Shown in pieces: positions 43,718 through 52,626 of a stretch of 64,000 nt of DNA. Source of the DNA: Burkholderiales bacterium (lineage in GTDB: Bacteria > Pseudomonadota > Gammaproteobacteria > Burkholderiales > SG8-41). The notes beneath the pieces are model-generated. The model saw only the letters and a program-made list of their open reading frames with translations. It made no database searches and had not been told where the DNA came from. The position numbers and the translations under genes were made by a program. The DNA lies in assembly GCA_036262035.1 (NCBI GenBank), contig DATAJS010000030.1:62001-126000 (forward strand), in the 5' to 3' direction. Position 1 is the stretch's first letter. Each line of letters begins with the position of its first letter.

Positions 43718-43891
43718 ATGGATTACGAGATCGCACGCAGCGTGTCCACGGTCGTGATGTTCGTGGTTTTCGTGGGCATCGCGCTGTGGGCGTACAGCGC
43801 CCGTCAGCGCACGCGTTTCGACGAAGCCGCTCAGCTTCCGCTCGAGGACGAGCTCGGGCTCCGTTCGAACGCGAAGGAGCAGGAGCGATGA
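43718..43891 (+). CDS. ccoQ: cbb3-type oxidase small subunit CcoQ
   Basis: 57 residues: MDYEIARSVSTVVMFVVFVGIALWAYSARQRTRFDEAAQLP. One membrane helix, then the RxxFDEAAxLP motif of CcoQ/FixQ proteins, which stabilise the oxidase. It starts 2 bp after ccoO and overlaps ccoP by 4 bp (ATGA). Confidence 0.94.
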   Translation: MDYEIARSVSTVVMFVVFVGIALWAYSARQRTRFDEAAQLPLEDELGLRSNAKEQER

Positions 43892-44811
43892 GCGACTTCA
43901 TCAGCGAAGGCTGGAGCCTCTACGTCGCGATCGCGACGATCGCCAGCATCGTCGCGTGCGCGCTGCTGCTGCAGTCCCAGTCGAGCCGGCGCAAGGGGAA
44001 GGCGCAGGTCGACACCACCGGCCACGTCTGGGACGAAGACCTCGCGGAGTGGAACAACCCGCTGCCGCGGTGGTGGATGTGGCTGTTCTACCTGACGATC
44101 GTCTTCGGTCTCGCGTATCTCGTGCTCTACCCGGGGCTCGGCAGCTACCAGGGCTACCTCTCGTGGACTTCGGCCGGGCAGTTCCGGGCCGAGCAGCAGG
44201 CGGCCGCGGCGACCTACGGCCCCGCTACGGCGAGGTTCGTCGCGCAGGATATCCGCACCGTCGCGGCCAACGCCGAAGCGCGCGAGATGGGCCAGCGGCT
44301 CTTCCTCAACTACTGCTCGCAGTGCCACGGCTCCGACGCCGGCGGCTCGCGCGGCTTCCCGAGCCTGAAGGACAGGGACTGGCTGTACGGCGGCGATCCC
44401 GACACGATCAAGGCGAGCATCACCGACGGCCGCAGCGGCACCATGCCGCCGATGGGCGGAGCGGTCGGCAACTCGGAAGACGTGAGAGACGTCGCGCACC
44501 ACGTGCTCAGGCTCGCAGGCCGCACGTACGACGACCTGCGCGCGCACCGCGGCAAGCAGAAGTTCGAAAGCATCTGCGCGGCGTGCCACGGCGCCGACGG
44601 TAAAGGCAACTCGCAGCTCGGCGCGCCGAACCTCACCGACGACATCTGGCTGCACGGCGGCTCGGAAGCCTCCATCGTCGAGACCATCACCAAGGGACGC
44701 AAAGGCGCGATGCCGGCGCATCGGGATTTCCTGGACGCCGGGAAGATTCATCTGCTCACGGCGTACGTGTATGGGCTATCCGCGCCGGAAGGCGCTTTCA
44801 AAGCACCATGA
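43888..44811 (+). CDS. ccoP: cbb3-type oxidase diheme subunit CcoP
   Basis: 307 residues: an N-terminal two-helix anchor including TTGHVWDEDLAEWNNPLPRWWMWLFY, the CcoP hallmark, then two cytochrome c domains with CSQCH (143-147) and CAACH (230-234). Distal Met residues are in SGTMPPMGG and KGAMPAH. It is the electron entry point of the oxidase. It overlaps ccoG by 4 bp. Confidence 0.97.
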   Translation: MSDFISEGWSLYVAIATIASIVACALLLQSQSSRRKGKAQVDTTGHVWDEDLAEWNNPLPRWWMWLFYLTIVFGLAYLVLYPGLGSYQGYLSWTSAGQFRAEQQAAAATYGPATARFVAQDIRTVAANAEAREMGQRLFLNYCSQCHGSDAGGSRGFPSLKDRDWLYGGDPDTIKASITDGRSGTMPPMGGAVGNSEDVRDVAHHVLRLAGRTYDDLRAHRGKQKFESICAACHGADGKGNSQLGAPNLTDDIWLHGGSEASIVETITKGRKGAMPAHRDFLDAGKIHLLTAYVYGLSAPEGAFKAP

Positions 44812-46229
44812 CCAACGCAGCCCGCAAACCCAAATTGACCGACGTCTCCAACGAGGTCGAGTCCGCCCTCTACGAGGTCCGCAGGAAAATCTACCCGCGC
44901 GCGGTGCACGGGTGGTTCGCGAGCTGGCGCGTGGCGCTGGTCGTCGCAACGCAGCTCGTCTTCTACGGCCTGCCGTGGCTGGCGTGGAACGGGCGGCAGG
45001 CGGTGCTGTTCGACCTCGGTGCGCGCAAGTTCTACATCTTCGGCGCGGTGTTCTGGCCGCAGGACTTCATCTTCCTGACCGGCGTGCTCGTCATCTCGGC
45101 GCTGTCGCTCTTCCTCTTCACCGCCGTCGCGGGGCGCCTCTTCTGCGGCTACGCGTGTCCGCAGACGGTCTACACCGAGATCTTCCTGTGGGTCGAGCGG
45201 CTCGTCGAAGGCGATCACGTGAAGCGCATGCGGCTGGACAAAGGGCCCGCGAGCGCGGCGAAGATCGGCCGCAAGGGCGCCAAGCACGCGATCTGGATCG
45301 CGCTGTCGCTGTGGACCGGTTTCACGTTCGTCGGTTACTTCACGCCGATACACACCCTCGTCGACGAAGCGCGGACGCTCTCGTTCGGCGGCTGGGAAGT
45401 CTTCTGGGTGCTCTTCTACGGCTTCGCCACCTACGGCAACGCGGGCTGGATGCGCGAGCAGGTGTGCAAGTACATGTGCCCGTACGCGCGCTTCCAGAGC
45501 GTCATGTTCGACAAGGACACGCTCGTCATCACCTACGACGCGAAGCGCGGCGAGCCGCGCGGCTCGCGCGCGCGATCGGTCGACGCGAAAGCGAAGGGGC
45601 TCGGCAGTTGCGTCGACTGCGGCATCTGCGTGCAGGTATGCCCCGTGGGCATCGACATCCGCCATGGGCTCCAGTACGAGTGCATCGGCTGCGCCGCGTG
45701 CATCGACGGTTGCGACCAGGTGATGGACAAGATGGGATACCCCAAAGGCCTCATCCGCTATTCGTCGGAGAACGCGATGAGCGGCGTGACGCGCGAGGGC
45801 GGCTGGCTGCGCCGGGCGTTCCGGCCGCGCGTGATGGTGTATTCCGCGCTCCTCCTCGCGCTGACCGCCGCGCTCGGTGCCGGGCTCTATCTGCGCAATC
45901 CGCTCAAGGTCGACGTGATCCGCGACCGCGCCGCGCTGGCGCGCGAGACGCGCGAAGGCCTGATCGAGAACGTGTACCGCCTGCAGATCATGAACACCGA
46001 CGAAGCGCCGCATCGCTACGTCGTGTCGGCCTCCGGCCTCGAAGGGCTTGCCGTCGTCGCCAGGCAGCCCATCGAAGTGCACGGCGCGAGCGCGCAGTCG
46101 GTGGCGCTGGCGCTGCGCGTCGATCCGGCGGTGGTGAAGAAGGGCGGGTACGACGTGGTGATACGCGTCGAGGATGCGGAGGATGGCTCGATCGGGGTCG
46201 ATGAGAAGACGCGGTTTTTTGTGAGATGA
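44808..46229 (+). CDS. ccoG: Cytochrome oxidase accessory protein CcoG
   Basis: 473 residues. Several membrane helices with GRLFCGYACPQTVYTEIFLWVERL, then two ferredoxin-type Cys sets (CVDCGICVQVCPVGIDIRHGLQYECIGCAACIDGC) and a C-terminal immunoglobulin-like domain. CcoG helps deliver copper (as a Cu reductase) to the cbb3 oxidase. It overlaps ccoP and fixH by 4 bp each. Confidence 0.96.
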   Translation: MTNAARKPKLTDVSNEVESALYEVRRKIYPRAVHGWFASWRVALVVATQLVFYGLPWLAWNGRQAVLFDLGARKFYIFGAVFWPQDFIFLTGVLVISALSLFLFTAVAGRLFCGYACPQTVYTEIFLWVERLVEGDHVKRMRLDKGPASAAKIGRKGAKHAIWIALSLWTGFTFVGYFTPIHTLVDEARTLSFGGWEVFWVLFYGFATYGNAGWMREQVCKYMCPYARFQSVMFDKDTLVITYDAKRGEPRGSRARSVDAKAKGLGSCVDCGICVQVCPVGIDIRHGLQYECIGCAACIDGCDQVMDKMGYPKGLIRYSSENAMSGVTREGGWLRRAFRPRVMVYSALLLALTAALGAGLYLRNPLKVDVIRDRAALARETREGLIENVYRLQIMNTDEAPHRYVVSASGLEGLAVVARQPIEVHGASAQSVALALRVDPAVVKKGGYDVVIRVEDAEDGSIGVDEKTRFFVR

Positions 46230-46774
46230 CCAAGAAGGTGACGGATAAAACGGTGACGGGTAAGGCGGTGACGGATAAAGCGGTGACGAAAAACGTTCCG
46301 TGGTACCGGCATCACTGGCCCTGGCTCCTCATGCTCTTCCCCGCCCTCGCGGTGCTCGGCGGCGTCGCGATGCTGATCGTCGCCATGGGCTCGAACGACG
46401 GGCTCGTCGCGGACGATTACTACAAGCGCGGACTGGCGATCAACCAGACGCTGTCTCGCGACCATGCGGCGGCATCCGGGCACTATCGTGCACGCGTGAT
46501 GTTCAATCCGACGCTCGACCGCGTGCGCGTCGCGGTCAGCGGCGACCGGCTGCCCGATGCGCTCACGCTGCGCCTGACGCACCCCACGCGCGCGGGCCAG
46601 GATCGTGTCGCGGTGCTGACGCGAGGCGCCGCGGGGCTGTACGAGGCGCCGATCGAGCCGGTCGGCTCGGGACGCTGGGGCGTTTCGCTCGAAGACGGCG
46701 CGGGCGCGTGGCGCCTTTCCGGCACGTGGCGCGCGTCGGACGAGCCGGTGGTGGATCTGGTTCCGAACGGATGA
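46226..46774 (+). CDS. fixH: FixH/CcoH-family assembly protein with repeat-derived N-terminus
   Basis: 182 residues. After a membrane helix (WPWLLMLFPALAVLGGVAMLIVAMGSNDGLVADDYYKRGLAINQ) comes the FixH periplasmic domain. The D-G-L-V-A-x-D-Y-Y-K-R-G motif is diagnostic. Residues 1-22 (MTKK VTDKT VTGKA VTDKA VTKN) come from the 15-bp repeat array at 46238-46294, which has apparently been added between the start codon and the native NVPWYRHHWPW. FixH helps assemble the cbb3 oxidase. The start overlaps the ccoG stop; a later start is not obvious, so the repeat is probably translated. Confidence 0.9.
   Translation: MTKKVTDKTVTGKAVTDKAVTKNVPWYRHHWPWLLMLFPALAVLGGVAMLIVAMGSNDGLVADDYYKRGLAINQTLSRDHAAASGHYRARVMFNPTLDRVRVAVSGDRLPDALTLRLTHPTRAGQDRVAVLTRGAAGLYEAPIEPVGSGRWGVSLEDGAGAWRLSGTWRASDEPVVDLVPNG
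46238..46294 (+). repeat. GTGACGGATAAAGCG-type array, translated as VTDKT-VTGKA-VTDKA
   Basis: Three 15-bp units (GTGACGGATAAAACG, GTGACGGGTAAGGCG, GTGACGGATAAAGCG) and a partial GTGACGAAAAAC, in frame with fixH. The bases from the fixH ATG (ATGACCAAGAAG) also resemble a degenerate unit. Related arrays are at 14472 and 17312. Confidence 0.85.
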
Positions 46775-46787
46775 TCAGGAGAGCCGC

Positions 46788-47072
46788 ATGAAGCTCGCGA
46801 TCTGGATACTGTGGCCGTCGTTCCTCGTGGGCGGCGCGGCCGAGGCGTTGTTCTTCACGCTGTTCGATCCGATGTCGCTGGAGATCCTCGGCAATCCCGT
46901 CTCGCTCACGCGCACCGCCATCTACACCCTCGGCTTCTTCGGTTTCTGGTCGCTCGCTGCGGCGTCGAGCGCGCTGACCTGCTTCCTCCAGCGGAGCAGC
47001 GTCGACATCAACCGCCTCTGCCCGCTCGAAGCGCCGAACCGGCCGGTGGGCTGTCCCCGACGGTCGCTATGA
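46788..47072 (+). CDS. Small membrane protein in the cco cluster
   Basis: 94 residues with two helices (AIWILWPSFLVGGAAEALFFTLF and AIYTLGFFGFWSLAAASSALTCFL). Similar small proteins accompany cco genes in my experience of betaproteobacterial clusters, but I cannot name it. It starts 13 bp after fixH (AGGAG upstream) and overlaps the next gene by 4 bp. Confidence 0.75.
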   Translation: MKLAIWILWPSFLVGGAAEALFFTLFDPMSLEILGNPVSLTRTAIYTLGFFGFWSLAAASSALTCFLQRSSVDINRLCPLEAPNRPVGCPRRSL

Positions 47073-47806
47073 ATGCCTGGCTCCAGGCGCTCGCGCTCGC
47101 CGCGTTCAGCGCCGGTCTCCTCGGCGGCGTGCATTGCGCGGCGATGTGCGGCGGCGTGATGACCGCGTGCGCGCCCTCGCCGAAAGAGCGCGCGCGCGGG
47201 CGCTGGCGGCTGGTGCTCGCGTACAACATCGGCCGCATCGCGAGCTACGGCGTCGCCGGTGCGCTCGTCGGCGCGCTGGGGCAGGGCGCGCTCGCGCTGC
47301 GTGCCGGCCCGCAAATTCAGCATGCGTTGCTCGTTGTGGCGGGCGCCTCGATGCTCATGCTCGCCGCCTATATGGCCGGCGTCGGCGGCTTCGTCCGCCG
47401 CCTCGAAAGCGCGGGCGGCTTCCTATGGCGCAGGCTTGCGCCGCATACGCGCTGGTTCCTTCCCGCGAACACCGTGCCGCGCGCTCTCGGGCTGGGCGCG
47501 CTCTGGGGATGGCTGCCGTGCGGCATGGTCTACGGCGTGCTGCTGACCGCCGTTGCCACCGGCAGCGCGGCCGAAGGCGCGCTGGTGATGCTCGCCTTCG
47601 GCGCCGGGACGCTGCCCAACCTGCTCGCGATCTCGGCCGCCGCCGGCACGCTCAAAACGGCGACGCGCAAGCCCGCGGTGAGAAAGGGTGTCGCGCTGGC
47701 GCTGGCGGCGCTGGGCGTGTTCGCGATCGCCGGCGTCATCCATCCCGCGGCGTTCGCCGCCGACGGGCTCCTATGCAGGGTGCTGCCGGTCGCGGCGCAT
47801 CCGTGA
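47069..47806 (+). CDS. TauE/SafE-like (DsbD-like) membrane protein of the cco cluster
   Basis: 245 residues, about six helices. The HCAAMCGGVMTAC motif near the N-terminus is typical of the 'sulfite exporter TauE/SafE' proteins that lie in cco operons and are thought to handle copper or thiols; ALWGWLPCGMVYG is the second conserved Cys loop. The usual neighbours ccoI (copper ATPase) and ccoS are absent. Its end overlaps the convergent PAP2 gene by 36 bp. Confidence 0.85.
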   Translation: MNAWLQALALAAFSAGLLGGVHCAAMCGGVMTACAPSPKERARGRWRLVLAYNIGRIASYGVAGALVGALGQGALALRAGPQIQHALLVVAGASMLMLAAYMAGVGGFVRRLESAGGFLWRRLAPHTRWFLPANTVPRALGLGALWGWLPCGMVYGVLLTAVATGSAAEGALVMLAFGAGTLPNLLAISAAAGTLKTATRKPAVRKGVALALAALGVFAIAGVIHPAAFAADGLLCRVLPVAAHP

Positions 47807-48490
47807 CGAGCGGCCGAACACCGCCGCGTACAGCCCGACCATCACGATCCAGCACAAGAGGCCCGCCCACGCCACGTGGCTCGGGAAGTGCGCGCCCTGG
47901 AGCACGCGTCCCCACCCCAGCGCGAGCCCGGCCGCGATCCCGATCGCGAGCGCGGCGGGAGCGGCCTTGCGCATCCCGCGGCGATGCGCCGCGAAATAGA
48001 AGGCGAGCAGCGCGAAGCCCGTCGATGCGTGACCCGCGGGAAAGCAGTGTCCCGCCCGGATCGGCGGCGCAGACCCCTCCCATAGCCTCTCGTAAGGGAC
48101 GTAGCCGCCGAACTCGTCGATGTCCCACGGGCAATGCCGCGCGCTCAGCGCCTTGGCGGCCGTCACGCTGAGCGGCGCGAGGCCGATGGCCAGCACGAGG
48201 AAGAGCAGGATGCGCCGATCGAAGCGAAGCGCGGGCAACGCGAAGGTGAGGACGAGCGCGGCGGCGGCCAGGAAGCCCAGCATCGCAACCGCGTATTTCG
48301 TCCAGTGGTGCATCACCACGTCGAGCCAGAAGTTGTCGCGCAGCGGGAAATCGGCGGTCGCGGCGTCGAACGCGTAGCGCGTCAGCGTCCGGTCGAGATC
48401 GGTCGCGCGGTCGAGCGCGAGCAGCGCGATCGCGAGCAGCGCGGGCACCCACAGCCAGCGCAGCGGGACGGTGCGCGCGGCCTTGTGCAC
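47771..48490 (-). CDS. PAP2-superfamily membrane phosphatase
   Basis: 239 residues from a GTG at 48490. Phosphatase motifs are present: KALSARHCPWD, CFPAGHASTGFALLAF, and GRVLQGAHFPSHVAWAG, with about six helices. Such enzymes cleave lipid phosphates, including undecaprenyl diphosphate or lipid A. It starts 2 bp after the LTA-synthase-like gene, so the pair are coupled and probably act on envelope lipids. Confidence 0.93.
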   Translation of the reverse strand: MHKAARTVPLRWLWVPALLAIALLALDRATDLDRTLTRYAFDAATADFPLRDNFWLDVVMHHWTKYAVAMLGFLAAAALVLTFALPALRFDRRILLFLVLAIGLAPLSVTAAKALSARHCPWDIDEFGGYVPYERLWEGSAPPIRAGHCFPAGHASTGFALLAFYFAAHRRGMRKAAPAALAIGIAAGLALGWGRVLQGAHFPSHVAWAGLLCWIVMVGLYAAVFGRSSRMRRDRQHPA

Positions 48491-48492
48491 GA

Positions 48493-50427
48493 TCAGCGCG
48501 CTCCGTACTGGCGCCGCGTATAGAGCCGGTAGGCGAGCTGGAAGACGCTCGCGGCGTCCTTGAGGCCCTCGTCGTCTCGCCCGTGCGAGCCGTGGGTGTC
48601 GCGATCGATCGTCGCCGAGGTCTTGCGGAAACCGAGCTCGTTCAGGCGCCCGGCCGTGAGCAGCGCCACGTCGCGGTTGTGATTGAGCGGTACGGCGCGG
48701 TCCTGCGCCGGGCCCGCGAGCACGTCACGGCCGAAGAACGCGCTGTCGTACGAGAGCTTCAGCAGACCCAGCACCGTCGGCGCGACGTCGAGCTGGCTCG
48801 TGACCGTGTTCACCCGCCGCGGCCTGAAATGCGCGGGCGAGTACACCATGAAGGGGATCTCGTACGAGCGCAGCGGGAAATCCTCCTTGCCGTACACGCG
48901 CGCGCCGTGATCGGCGACGATGACGACCGCGGTGTCGTCGAAGTACGGCTTGGCGCGCAGCGCCTCGATGAAGCGTCCGATCGCGTAATCGGCGTAGCGC
49001 ACGCCCGCTTCGCGCCCGCCGCCTTTGGCCTTGACGCCGTCCACGCCCTCGGGGAAGGTGAACGGCTTGTGGTTCGAGGTGCTCATCACGACCGAGAAGA
49101 TGCGCTCGCCGCGGGCGTGCTGCGCGTCGAACACGCGCAGCGCGTGGTCGAAGAGGTCCTCGTCGGACACGCCCCAGATGTTGCTGAACCTGGGCGGCGG
49201 CATGTCGGAGCGGTCGATCACCCGGTAGCCGTTGTTGCCGAAGAAGTAATTCATGTTGTCGAACGCGCCGTAGCCGCCGTAGATGAACGTCGGCGTATAG
49301 CCCGCGTCGCGCATCACGGTCGACCAGTTGAACATGCGCTCGTTGTCGGGCCGCTTCACGATCGATTCGGCGGGCACCGGCGGAAACGAAGCGGTCACCG
49401 CTTCCATGCCCCGCACGGTGCGCGTCCCGGTCGCGTAAGTGCGGGTGAAGAGGACGCTGTCGCGCGCGATGCGGTCGACGTTCGGCGTGAGCCCTCGCTT
49501 GTCGCCGTAGGCGCCGACGAACTCGGCGCCCAGCGATTCCTGGAGGAGCACGATCACGTTGAGCGGCTTGGCGGCGCCGGGGTAGACGACGCGGCGCGCG
49601 AGCGGGTTCTGCGCGCCCGCGATGAAGGTCGCGTTGTCCTGGGCGACGAAGCGTCGCGCGCGCGCCGCGGCTTCCGCCGGCGGCAGCGTCACGTAGAACT
49701 CGTCGTAATCCAGGCGGCTGTTGAGCGCCGCGTCGAAGAACGCGTAGATGCCGTTGGCGGCGACCTCGTCGGCCACCCGGTTCTCGTGGGTGCGGCCGGT
49801 GTCGAGGTCCACGGCCTGGTGCGCGGCGACCAGCACGATCGCGATGAAGACCGCGTGCACGCGCATGCGGCGCCGGCGGTCTTCGGACGAGCCGAGCGCC
49901 GCCGTCAAGGGCCCGAGCGCGCGCCACGCGATCGCCGCCGGGAGCAGGCAGGCGGCGAGCGCGCGCGCCACCGGGTACGACTGCCAGATGTTCACGAACA
50001 CTTCGTGCGGGTAGATGAGATATTCGACCGCGACGAAGTTGAAGCGCGAGTCGAACTCGTCGAAGAAGAAGTATTCGACGACGCCCAGGTACGCGAGCCC
50101 GAACGCGCTGAGCGTCAGCACCATCCTGAAGAGCGCGCGGTGCACCGGCTTCGCGATCACTCTCGAAGGCACCAGCGCGAGATACGCGGCGAGCGGCGCG
50201 ACGAGATAGAGGCTGGTGAGCGCGTCGTAGGCGATGCCGGTGAGCACGACGCGCGGCAGCTCCGAGAGCGCGAGTTGGCTGCCGGCAAAGGCCTTGAGGA
50301 TCAGCGCGACGCGCGTGAGGAAAGCGATGGCGGCGCAGTAGGCGGCGACGGACCAGACGAGGCGTACGCGCGGCGCTTCGGAGACGACAGCGGATGCCGC
50401 GTCGCGATGGAGGATTGCTTCGGGCAC
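48493..50427 (-). CDS. LTA-synthase-family / sulfatase-type phosphotransferase
   Basis: 644 residues from a GTG at 50427. Five N-terminal helices (about 20-200) lead to a sulfatase-fold domain: VIVLLQESLGAEFVGAYG (metal Glu), the nucleophile region TYATGTRTVRGMEAV, VMSTSNHKPFTFP and VVIVADHGARVYGKEDFP (metal Asp/His). In Gram-negatives these proteins add phosphoglycerol or phosphoethanolamine to periplasmic glycans or lipids. It is followed at once by the PAP2 gene and preceded, after 134 bp, by a two-component system, which may control it. Confidence 0.92.
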   Translation of the reverse strand: MPEAILHRDAASAVVSEAPRVRLVWSVAAYCAAIAFLTRVALILKAFAGSQLALSELPRVVLTGIAYDALTSLYLVAPLAAYLALVPSRVIAKPVHRALFRMVLTLSAFGLAYLGVVEYFFFDEFDSRFNFVAVEYLIYPHEVFVNIWQSYPVARALAACLLPAAIAWRALGPLTAALGSSEDRRRRMRVHAVFIAIVLVAAHQAVDLDTGRTHENRVADEVAANGIYAFFDAALNSRLDYDEFYVTLPPAEAAARARRFVAQDNATFIAGAQNPLARRVVYPGAAKPLNVIVLLQESLGAEFVGAYGDKRGLTPNVDRIARDSVLFTRTYATGTRTVRGMEAVTASFPPVPAESIVKRPDNERMFNWSTVMRDAGYTPTFIYGGYGAFDNMNYFFGNNGYRVIDRSDMPPPRFSNIWGVSDEDLFDHALRVFDAQHARGERIFSVVMSTSNHKPFTFPEGVDGVKAKGGGREAGVRYADYAIGRFIEALRAKPYFDDTAVVIVADHGARVYGKEDFPLRSYEIPFMVYSPAHFRPRRVNTVTSQLDVAPTVLGLLKLSYDSAFFGRDVLAGPAQDRAVPLNHNRDVALLTAGRLNELGFRKTSATIDRDTHGSHGRDDEGLKDAASVFQLAYRLYTRRQYGAR

Positions 50428-50561
50428 GGTGCACGGTTCGATATTGAGACCGTGGCGACCATAGCAATCGCCGGATCGAGCTTTGCTGAAGAGGCCGTGA
50501 AGGCCGCGTCAACGTTCGTGAACGCCGTGTGAAGCGGCCGGGGTCCGCCCGCGGTGTGCTG

Positions 50562-51821
50562 TCAGGTGAGTACGACGGAGAACTGCGAGCCGACTCCCGG
50601 CTTGCTCTCGACTTCGATCTTCCACCCGAGGTCGTCGCAGATGCGGCGGACGATCGCGAGGCCGAGGCCGAGGCCGTCGACGTCGGAGGCGCCGCGATAG
50701 AAGCGCTCGAACACCTGCGGCAGGTGCTGCGGCGCTATGCCTTTTCCCGAGTCCTCGACGGTGAGACGCCGGGCGTCGTAGCTCACGCGCACGAAGCCGC
50801 GCTCGGTGTAGCGCACCGCGTTCTTGATGAGGTTGGCGAGCACGAGCTGCAGCGCCTTGCGGTCGAGCGTGACGACGGCGTCGGGCTCGATCGGCACTTC
50901 GAACGCGAGGCCCTTGCGCGCGATCTCGTCGCGGCACGGCGCCGCCGCTTCGGTCACGCACTCGCGCAGCTCGACCGTCTCGACGACGGTCGCTGGACGC
51001 TGGCGCGCCAGATACAGCAGGGCTTCGATGCGGTCGGTCATCTGCTCGGCCGCGGTCGTGATCATGCCGAGGCGTGCGAGCCCCTTGTCGGAGAGACCGG
51101 GCTCTGCCGCGAGCAGCTCGGAGCTCGTGCGGATCGCCGTGAGCGGCGTCCTGAGCTCGTGGCTCGCGTTGGCGGTGAACTCCTGCTCCCGCTGGATCAT
51201 GTCCATGATGCGCAGGTGATACTCGTCGAGCGCGTGCGCGAGCGCGGCGACCTCCCGGTCGTGGTCGGGGCGCTCGAGCGGCGGATGGCGCTCGTCGGGC
51301 GCGAGCTGCTTCACGGCGGCGGCGAGATCGGTGAGCTGCTGCGTCAGCACGCCGGCGAGCCAGTAGCCGAGCACGACCGCGACGAGGGCCGCGCTGGCCA
51401 GCGCGAGCGCGGTCAGGCGCTTGTAGCTCTGCTCGCGCAGCTCGTGGGGCGCGGCGTCGTACGACACGATGTAGCGCACGCCGTCGAGCTCGCGCACCGC
51501 CACGAACCGCTCGTTCGAGTTCTCGCCGATGATGTGCTGACCCGGCGGCAGCGACCGCAGCGCAGGCGCGATGTGCTCGTAATCCGCGGGCCTGCGCAGC
51601 ACGTAGTACTGGAGGTTCGGCCCGTGCGGAGGCGGCGGCGCGTGCAGCGTCGTGGTGCGCTCGATCAGCGAGTCGATCTCTTCCCCGACGATCTGCGCGA
51701 CGAGGCCTTCCTCCATGTCTTCCGAGGCCATGTAGAGCGTGACGCCGAGCGCGCCGACGACCGCGATGCACACCGTGGCGAGCACCGCCGCGATACGCAG
51801 CCTGAGATCAAGCCGGCGCAT
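50562..51821 (-). CDS. Sensor histidine kinase
   Basis: 419 residues: helix 1 (about 9-30), a periplasmic sensor region (about 31-130, with a PPPPHGPNLQYYVL loop), helix 2 (LALASAALVAVVLGYWLAGVL), a HAMP-like linker, then the H-box NASHELRTPLTAIR, N-box NLIKNAVRYTERG and G-boxes DSGKGI and GLGLGLAI. Its start overlaps the response regulator by 14 bp. Signal unknown; QseC/PmrB-type kinases are the nearest layout. Confidence 0.94.
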   Translation of the reverse strand: MRRLDLRLRIAAVLATVCIAVVGALGVTLYMASEDMEEGLVAQIVGEEIDSLIERTTTLHAPPPPHGPNLQYYVLRRPADYEHIAPALRSLPPGQHIIGENSNERFVAVRELDGVRYIVSYDAAPHELREQSYKRLTALALASAALVAVVLGYWLAGVLTQQLTDLAAAVKQLAPDERHPPLERPDHDREVAALAHALDEYHLRIMDMIQREQEFTANASHELRTPLTAIRTSSELLAAEPGLSDKGLARLGMITTAAEQMTDRIEALLYLARQRPATVVETVELRECVTEAAAPCRDEIARKGLAFEVPIEPDAVVTLDRKALQLVLANLIKNAVRYTERGFVRVSYDARRLTVEDSGKGIAPQHLPQVFERFYRGASDVDGLGLGLAIVRRICDDLGWKIEVESKPGVGSQFSVVLT

Positions 51822-52491
51822 CTTCCAGAAGGCGGTAGCCGAGCCCGTGCACGGTCTCGACCGGGTCGTAGCCGCCGGCCTCGACGAGCGCGCGCCGCAG
51901 GATGTGCATGTGGCTGCGCAGCGTGTCGCTCGTCTCCTGTACGTCGCCCCACACCGAGCGCTCGAGCTCGGCGCGGCTGAAGACGCGGCCGGGCTGGGAG
52001 ATCATGAGCTCGAGCAGGCGGATGCACTTGGGCGGCAGCTTCACGTCCGCGCCTTTGATGCGCACGACGAGCGAGCGCGTATCGAGCGTGAGGTCGCCGG
52101 CCGCGAGCACCTTGTCGGTGACGCGGCCGCTGCTGCGCTTGTGCAGCGCGGTGAGGCGAGCTTCGAGCTCTTTCAGCGCGAACGGCTTGACCAGGTAATC
52201 GTCGGCGCCGTGCTCGAAACCCTTGAGCTTGTCCTGCAAGGTGTCGCGCGCGGTGAGCATGAGCACCGGCGTGTCGACGTGCGCTTCGGCGCGCAGCTTC
52301 TGGCACAGGCGCATGCCGTCCATGCCGGGCAGGCCGACGTCGAGCACGATGGCGTCGAACGGCTCGGTCACCGCGAGATGGAGCCCGGTCACGCCGTCGG
52401 CCGCGGCGTCGACCACGTGGCCGCGCGCCGAGAGGAAGTCGTAGACGTTGGTCGCGATCGAGCGGTCGTCTTCTATGATGAGAATACGCAT
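51808..52491 (-). CDS. OmpR/PhoP-family response regulator
   Basis: 227 residues from the ATG at 52491; the longer open frame adds 35 unlikely residues. Receiver domain MRILIIEDDRSIATNVYDFL with phospho-acceptor Asp in AIVLDVGLPGMDG (about 51), the Lys in YLVKPFALKEL, and a winged helix (LPPKCIRLLELMISQPGRVFSRAELERSVWGD). It pairs with the kinase at 50562 by a 14-bp overlap. Likely targets are the envelope genes just downstream (inference). Confidence 0.95.
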   Translation of the reverse strand: MRILIIEDDRSIATNVYDFLSARGHVVDAAADGVTGLHLAVTEPFDAIVLDVGLPGMDGMRLCQKLRAEAHVDTPVLMLTARDTLQDKLKGFEHGADDYLVKPFALKELEARLTALHKRSSGRVTDKVLAAGDLTLDTRSLVVRIKGADVKLPPKCIRLLELMISQPGRVFSRAELERSVWGDVQETSDTLRSHMHILRRALVEAGGYDPVETVHGLGYRLLEDAPA

Positions 52492-52522
52492 ATCCCCGGA
52501 TTCTACGCGCCGCGCCGGCGGA

Positions 52523-52617
52523 TAACATGTAGCGCCGCCAGGCGCTGAAGCACGCTTTTCGCGCGCCGAGCCGCAGCGCAAGCTGCGGCGAAGCAACGGC
52601 GTGGATCTTTATGTTAG
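52523..52617. repeat. GTAGCGCC element, diverged copy with TAACAT/ATGTTA ends
   Basis: TAACATGTAGCGCCGCCAGG at the left, GGATCTTTATGTTA at the right, with a GCCGCAGC/GCTGCGGC hairpin inside. It fills the gap between the divergent response regulator and srkA, so it could affect both promoters. Related to the 58196 and 61008 elements. Confidence 0.6.
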
Positions 52618-52626
52618 CTTCGCGCC

